Assembly: GCA_021775755.1 (NCBI GenBank)
Contig: JAJFHE010000060.1
Span: 1-55,757 of the forward strand
Direction: 5' to 3'
Length of the DNA stretch: 55,757 nucleotides
Source of the DNA: Hyphomicrobiales bacterium
Lineage (GTDB): Bacteria > Pseudomonadota > Alphaproteobacteria > Rhizobiales > JAJFHB01
The notes below the pieces were generated by a model. It had not been told where the DNA came from. It saw only the letters and a list, made by a program, of their open reading frames with translations, and did no database searches. Positions 52,066 through 55,757 of the stretch are shown one piece after another. Every line of letters begins with the position of its first letter. The stretch's first letter is position 1. Made by a program: the position numbers and the translations under genes.

Positions 52066-52474
52066 GGTGAAGAAAGGCTCTTGCCTGTGCGGCGGCGTGA
52101 CCTATGAAGTCAACGGCCCGCTGCGCCCGATCATCGGATGCCACTGCACCCAGTGCCGCAAACAGACCGGGCACTACATGGCGGCAACCGGCGTTAAACT
52201 GTCCTACTTCACGGTCACATCGGACCGGGGCCTTACATGGTACCGCGCAAGCGACACCGCACGGCGCGGTTTCTGCGCAACATGCGGCTCAACGCTGTTC
52301 TGGCAGGCGGATGGCGCGGATTACATCGCCATTGCAGCCGGCACGCTCGACGGCGAGACCGGACTTGACCTGTCGGGTCATATCTATTGCGAAGATGCCG
52401 GCGACTACTACCAGATCACCGGCGGGACGTTCCAGAAGGATCAAACAGGACACTCGGTCGAAACACCGGAGTAA
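52058..52474 (+). CDS. GFA/CENP-V family glutathione-dependent formaldehyde-activating protein
   Basis: This 138-residue protein has the cysteine pattern of the GFA family: SCLCGG (C9, C11), CHCTQCR (C28, C30, C33) and GFCATCGS (C73, C76), which bind one or two zinc ions. Members are thought to help formaldehyde react with glutathione, which suits a gene cluster that releases C1 units, though many members have no proven activity. The ATG at 52058 overlaps the previous stop by 8 bases. It is followed by a TauD-like gene after 3 bases. Confidence 0.87.
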   Translation: MSKVKKGSCLCGGVTYEVNGPLRPIIGCHCTQCRKQTGHYMAATGVKLSYFTVTSDRGLTWYRASDTARRGFCATCGSTLFWQADGADYIAIAAGTLDGETGLDLSGHIYCEDAGDYYQITGGTFQKDQTGHSVETPE

Positions 52475-52477
52475 CGC

Positions 52478-53317
52478 ATGAAGGTAAGACCTCTTTCCGG
52501 CGCGCTTGGCGCGGAAATTACGGAAGTCGATTTGCGCACGCTGGACGATGCAGCGTTCGGCGCGATCCGCGATGTGTTCCTCGACCGCTCTGTCATCGTA
52601 GTGCGCGATCAGGACCTCACGCCGGACGATCATATTGCGTTCGCCAGACGCTGGGGCGAGATCAACATCAACCGCTTCTTCAAATCCACCGGCACGCACC
52701 GCGAAATCGCGACGGTGTTGAAGGAGCCGGACCAGGAACGCAACATCGGCGGCGACTGGCACACCGATCATTCCTACGACCAGCGCCCGGCTTTGGGTTC
52801 CATCCTTTACGCGATCGAAACGCCCCCCGTTGGCGGGGACACGCTTTTCTGTTCCATGCACTCCGCTTATGAGGCCCTGAGCCCGGGAATGAAGGCAATG
52901 CTCACAGGCCTCAGGGCTCGCCATTCGAGCCGCGTCGCGTTCGGCACGAACCAGACCGGCGCCGAAACCCACAAGGACGGGCGGCTCGGCAATGAGGCGG
53001 CGGCGACACAGGATGCCGTTCATCCGGTCGTCATCTCTCACCCGGAGACGGGCAGGCCGGCTCTTTACACAAACCTCGATTTCACGCTCGGGTTCGTGGG
53101 CTGGACGGATGAGGAGAGCAAACCCCTGCTCGACCAGATCGAAGCCTTGTCGACGCAGCCTGAACACACGTGTCGGGTGACGTGGGCGCCAGGTTCACTG
53201 GGGATGTGGGACAATCGCGCGGTGATGCACCGGGCCATCAACGACTATCAGGGGTACCGGAGACTGATGCACCGGATCACCATCGAGGGCTGCGAACTGC
53301 CCGCCCATGATGGCTGA
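52478..53317 (+). CDS. TauD/TfdA family Fe(II)/2-oxoglutarate dioxygenase
   Basis: This 279-residue protein belongs to the taurine/2,4-D dioxygenase family. The iron ligands are H95 and D97 in WHTDHSY and H251 in VMHRAIND, and R266 in RLMHRITI binds 2-oxoglutarate. GGAG precedes the ATG, and only 3 bases separate it from the GFA gene. In an N-methyl compound cluster it may oxidise a methylated amine or a sulfonate, releasing formaldehyde for the GFA protein. It converges on the DUF1989 gene with 30 bases between. Confidence 0.9.
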   Translation: MKVRPLSGALGAEITEVDLRTLDDAAFGAIRDVFLDRSVIVVRDQDLTPDDHIAFARRWGEININRFFKSTGTHREIATVLKEPDQERNIGGDWHTDHSYDQRPALGSILYAIETPPVGGDTLFCSMHSAYEALSPGMKAMLTGLRARHSSRVAFGTNQTGAETHKDGRLGNEAAATQDAVHPVVISHPETGRPALYTNLDFTLGFVGWTDEESKPLLDQIEALSTQPEHTCRVTWAPGSLGMWDNRAVMHRAINDYQGYRRLMHRITIEGCELPAHDG

Positions 53318-53347
53318 TAAACTTTGGGGGCAGACCTTTCTCCCGCC

Positions 53348-53950
53348 CTACCGCACTTCGACAAGAAGTTCGGTCGGTCCGCATGCGGCATTGATCGTCC
53401 AGCCTTCGCGGTTCAGATCGAAGGGACACGACGACACAATGCAGATCAGATCCATCAGCGCCTGAAGCTCCACATAGGCACCCGGTGGCACCGGATTGGG
53501 CGGTGAGGTCAGCTTTGCCTCCGCATCGACAACTGTGTTGGTAAAAAAGTTTATGGGTTGCGGCACGACGTCGATTTGATGGCCGAGCCTGCGCATCGAC
53601 ACCATGAGATTTTCCGCACAACTTGGATGCGGGCCTTCAACACCAAATTCTTCGTAGCGAACCTGATCGCAGGCTGCGATCATCATGTCGTGACAACCGC
53701 CCGCGCCATCCTCGCTTAAGCGCAGCATCGGCCGGCGGAACCGCGAGCGAATAGTATCGCCTTCACGGGGCTTGATCGAATAGGTCGAGACCCAGGTGTG
53801 CATCGGCGACAGCCATTCAGCGACATTGTGCGCATTGTAGGCAAAGAAATCCGCCGCCTGCCCGCCCCGCGGCGTGGTGACCCGCACGTGTTCGCCCTCG
53901 CTGACGCTAACCGCGCAGCCGGCTCTTGCCGGGACTATGACCGGAGACAT
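53348..53950 (-). CDS. DUF1989 (urea carboxylase-associated) family protein
   Basis: This 200-residue protein is of the DUF1989 family, found next to urea carboxylase and guanidine carboxylase genes, with a conserved core: GQAADFFAYNAHNVAEWLS, then Gly/His/Asp-rich GAGGCHDMMIAACDQ and HPSCAENLMVSM. It is thought to be a metal-dependent hydrolase or deiminase acting in guanidine or urea-related pathways. GAGGAAT precedes the ATG at 53950; a TTG at 53956 is rejected. It is first after convergent TauD and lies downstream of a cupin gene by 36 bases. Confidence 0.85.
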   Translation of the reverse strand: MSPVIVPARAGCAVSVSEGEHVRVTTPRGGQAADFFAYNAHNVAEWLSPMHTWVSTYSIKPREGDTIRSRFRRPMLRLSEDGAGGCHDMMIAACDQVRYEEFGVEGPHPSCAENLMVSMRRLGHQIDVVPQPINFFTNTVVDAEAKLTSPPNPVPPGAYVELQALMDLICIVSSCPFDLNREGWTINAACGPTELLVEVR

Positions 53951-53986
53951 TGGCAATTCCTCGTCGTCATTTTGTGTAATTCAGTG

Positions 53987-54358
53987 TCAGTCAGATCCAA
54001 ACCCCGAACCCGCCTTACGGTAAGCCTCTCGTGGCGGGCTGAAGACATCGAGCACCCGGGCACCATCGGGGCCGGCTTTGAGCGTGTGTTCAACGCCGCC
54101 CGGCGTGCGCCAGAAGTCGCCAGCCTTCACGGCAAACTCCTGACCGTTCTGCACACGGATGCCGCTACCTTCGAGCATGATGCCCCATTGCTCTTCCGGG
54201 TGCGAGTGGAGCGTCCCTTCCGCGTGAGGTGCGATTGTCGCGAGGGACAGCATGGAATTGTCGCCGACAAAGATGCGGGTATTGAGCCCGGGTGCAAGCT
54301 CGCGCGCAATACCTTGGCTCTCGTCGTCCATGCTGTAGAATTCTTCCCCGCCCGACAT
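53987..54358 (-). CDS. Small cupin domain protein
   Basis: A 123-residue single-cupin protein. The metal motif is visible as HAEGTLHSHPEEQWGIMLEG (about 45-64) and WRTPGGVEHTLKAG (about 83-96). Small cupins often act as enzymes or as accessories to oxygenases. GGAGGAGG precedes the ATG at 54358. It lies 36 bases upstream of the DUF1989 gene and 86 bases downstream of the DUF1330 gene on the same strand, so the three could form one operon. The substrate is unknown. Confidence 0.85.
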   Translation of the reverse strand: MSGGEEFYSMDDESQGIARELAPGLNTRIFVGDNSMLSLATIAPHAEGTLHSHPEEQWGIMLEGSGIRVQNGQEFAVKAGDFWRTPGGVEHTLKAGPDGARVLDVFSPPREAYRKAGSGFGSD

Positions 54359-54444
54359 CTCCGCCTCCTCCACTAAGACTTGCCACCTGCTGTCGGGAGA
54401 CTGTCCCATCCGGGCGGCACATTGCAAGCGTTACAAAACGCCTG

Positions 54445-54771
54445 TCAGGCCTTTGGCAGGTAAGGAATGGTGCCGGCAACATCGCTATCGTCGATAACGT
54501 GAAAGCGTGACACGCTGCCGCGCTTGCGAGCAGCGCCATACGGCGCATAGTCGGGATCGTCCAGGAACGACTGCAGGGCGCCACGGTCAGGAAACTGCAG
54601 CAAGGCAATGAGCGTTGAATCCAGATCATCGCCTTCAATGGTTTCGATACCCGCACTTCGGGAGAGATATTTGCCGCCATGTCTGTGTACGATCTCGTGG
54701 ACGTTTCCCGCGTAGCCGGGAATCCAGGCTTCATCCGTGACTTTGATATCGCCGATCAGAAATACGCTCAT
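54445..54771 (-). CDS. DUF1330 family protein
   Basis: A 108-residue ferredoxin-like alpha+beta barrel protein of the DUF1330 family: VTDEAWIPGYAGNVHEIVHRHGGKYL (about 11-36) and ALLQFPDRGALQSFLDDPDY (about 56-75) are typical. The family is linked to small-molecule binding or degradation; no reaction is established. AAGGAC precedes the ATG at 54771. It is the first gene of a DUF1330-cupin-DUF1989 run and is divergent from the HxlR regulator with a perfect inverted repeat between them. Confidence 0.83.
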   Translation of the reverse strand: MSVFLIGDIKVTDEAWIPGYAGNVHEIVHRHGGKYLSRSAGIETIEGDDLDSTLIALLQFPDRGALQSFLDDPDYAPYGAARKRGSVSRFHVIDDSDVAGTIPYLPKA

Positions 54772-54860
54772 GTCCTTGTCCTTCCGGTTAAGCACTGGTT
54801 GCGTATTGGCGAACCGGTGCCAGTTGCAGCCCTAGCGTGGCTCAGACCGGGCGCAGCCGG

Positions 54861-54903
54861 CCAGTTCAGAAAATGAATCTACCCGGTACAGTTTCTGAAC
54901 TGG
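54861..54903. promoter_or_regulatory. Inverted repeat operator between DUF1330 and HxlR genes
   Basis: CCAGTTCAGAAA (54861-54872) and TTTCTGAACTGG (54892-54903) are perfect 12-bp inverted repeats, 19 bases apart. The right half also holds a smaller palindrome, CAGTT-TCTG-AACTG (54890-54903). The element spans the divergent promoter region and is a strong candidate for binding by the HxlR-type regulator. Confidence 0.7.
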
Positions 54904-54962
54904 ATACGCTCCGTACCCGCATCTTATGATGGCGATCGGAGCGACCGCTGAGGACTGCATCA

Positions 54963-55673
54963 ATGACCAATGCCAGCTACAAACAGTTCTGCCCCGTTGC
55001 CATGGCGTCAGAGGTCCTGTGCACACGCTGGACGGTGGTTCTGTTGCGCGAGTTGATCGCAGGGTCGACACGGTTCAACGATCTGAGGCGGGGCGTTCCG
55101 AAAATGTCGCCGGCCCTGCTCTCACAGCGCCTGAAAGACCTGGAAAAAGCTGGGATCGTGGACCGAGTGGAATGCAAAGGCGAGCGCGGGGTTTTCGAGT
55201 ATCGCCTGACGGAGGCCGGCCAGGATCTTCGTTCGGTTGTCGAAGCCGTCGGCATTTGGGGGCAGAGATGGGTGGAAACGCAGCTATCGCTGCGCAATCT
55301 GGATCCGTCCCTGCTGATGTGGGACATGCGGCGCAATCTCGACACCGACCCGCTTCCCCCGCGGCGCAGTGTGATACAGTTTCTGTACTGCGAACTTCCA
55401 AAGGCGCAGCGCCACTGGTGGCTGATCGCAGAGCCGACCGGCGCGGTGGATCTGTGTTCGGTGGATCCCGGCTTCGACGTTGATCTTTATGTCTCCACCG
55501 ACCTCAAAACGATGACGTCCATCTGGATGGGACTTTCGCGAGTATCCAAGGCGCTGGAAGATAATCACGTGACGCTGGTCGGCTCACAAGAGCTGGCAAG
55601 AGATATTCAGACATGGCTGGGGCTGAGCCCGTTTGCGGTCGAACGCAACCGCAGGCACGGCCACGCTGACTAA
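54963..55673 (+). CDS. HxlR family regulator with C-terminal SCP2-like domain
   Basis: This 236-residue protein has an HxlR winged-helix domain at the N-terminus (about 5-105): FCPVAMASEVLCTRWTVVLLRELIAGSTRFNDLRRGVPKMSPALLSQRLKDLEKAGIV is the HxlR signature in order. Residues about 125-230 may form an SCP2/sterol-carrier-like pocket, which would bind a hydrophobic ligand. GAGGA precedes the ATG. It is divergent from the DUF1330 gene, with a 12-bp inverted repeat between them. It probably controls that operon, and perhaps the rest of the cluster. Confidence 0.87.
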   Translation: MTNASYKQFCPVAMASEVLCTRWTVVLLRELIAGSTRFNDLRRGVPKMSPALLSQRLKDLEKAGIVDRVECKGERGVFEYRLTEAGQDLRSVVEAVGIWGQRWVETQLSLRNLDPSLLMWDMRRNLDTDPLPPRRSVIQFLYCELPKAQRHWWLIAEPTGAVDLCSVDPGFDVDLYVSTDLKTMTSIWMGLSRVSKALEDNHVTLVGSQELARDIQTWLGLSPFAVERNRRHGHAD

Positions 55674-55706
55674 CGTTCGCTCTTTCGGAAGCGGCGGGAC
55701 AGGCAG

Positions 55707-55757
55707 TAATACCAAGGGCGGCAATTATTGACCCGTTTCACCGGGATGATTCTACCC
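55707..55757. mobile_element. MITE-like element, left end of copy 2 (cut by the window edge)
   Basis: The last 51 bases repeat the left end of the element at 14679 with 49 identities, beginning TAAT and including the same 20-base terminal repeat. It lies 33 bases after the HxlR stop. The remainder is outside the window. Two copies about 41 kb apart in the same orientation could serve as a site for recombination. Confidence 0.85.

Noticed and set aside
1-55757. tRNA, rRNA or CRISPR arrays
   Set aside because: No cloverleaf, rRNA segment or regularly spaced repeat was recognised anywhere in the window.

Overview
The window looks like chromosomal DNA from a flagellated alphaproteobacterium, most likely of the Hyphomicrobiales (Rhizobiales) or a neighbouring marine or soil lineage. 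The evidence is the flagellin-FlbT-FlaF arrangement, which is an alphaproteobacterial signature, a fairly high GC content, many overlapping start and stop codons, and an abundance of quaternary-amine and acyl-CoA catabolic genes. No rRNA, tRNA or CRISPR array was seen. The species is not identifiable from sequence alone.

Layout. (1) 1-8700 is a flagellar block: the end of a flagellin gene with a strong terminator, flbT and flaF on the plus strand, and flgE-flgK-flgL on the minus strand behind a good sigma-54-type promoter. It is interrupted at 1537-3420 by a PhyH dioxygenase, an internally deleted PanB-like gene and a divergent MarR regulator. (2) 8946-14643 is mixed metabolism: an orphan MoxR ATPase, an SDR lacking the usual Tyr and Lys, DUF2461, a two-gene unit of a beta-hydroxyacid dehydrogenase and an amine-type FAD oxidase, and SixA. 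(3) 14679-14943 is a MITE-like element with 25-bp terminal inverted repeats; a second copy starts at 55707 and runs off the window. (4) 15291-22236 holds a MarR-controlled YceI and cytochrome b561-YceI pair, an ACC-synthase-like aminotransferase, a DUF427-class III cyclase fusion and a methyltransferase. (5) 22252-28270 is a compact acyl-CoA mutase locus: split B12-dependent mutase, 3-hydroxyacyl-CoA dehydrogenase, TetR and MeaB chaperone as overlapping genes, with a thiolase transcribed divergently across a TetR-type operator. (6) 28371-36121 is an assortment: a creatinase-like M24 protein, an NAD(P)-binding protein, LysR plus nucleotidyltransferase, a membrane adenylate cyclase, DUF3616 and an EamA transporter. 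(7) 36279-54771 is dominated by methyl transfer: three MttB-family (non-pyrrolysine) methyltransferases, a methyltetrahydrofolate:corrinoid methyltransferase, a RACo-type corrinoid activase, a small 'virulence factor' family protein, an Fe-S protein, a homocysteine-methyltransferase-like protein, a GFA protein, a TauD-like dioxygenase, DUF1989, cupin and DUF1330. A second, unrelated inverted-repeat element (44003-44260) lies inside this region. (8) An HxlR-type regulator closes the window.

How the genes may work together. The MttB proteins probably demethylate N-methylated compounds. Methyl groups would pass through a corrinoid protein, which is not encoded in the window, to tetrahydrofolate by way of the MtgA-like enzyme, with RACo re-reducing inactive cobalt. 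The mutase locus reads as a route from an unknown branched or substituted acyl-CoA through a 3-hydroxyacyl-CoA to a ketoacyl-CoA and thiolysis. Its mutase large subunit has lost the family's catalytic His motif and the TMYxxRPWTxRQ signature, so its substrate is open. That locus, the methyl-transfer cluster and the two structured inverted-repeat elements are the strongest leads for something undescribed.
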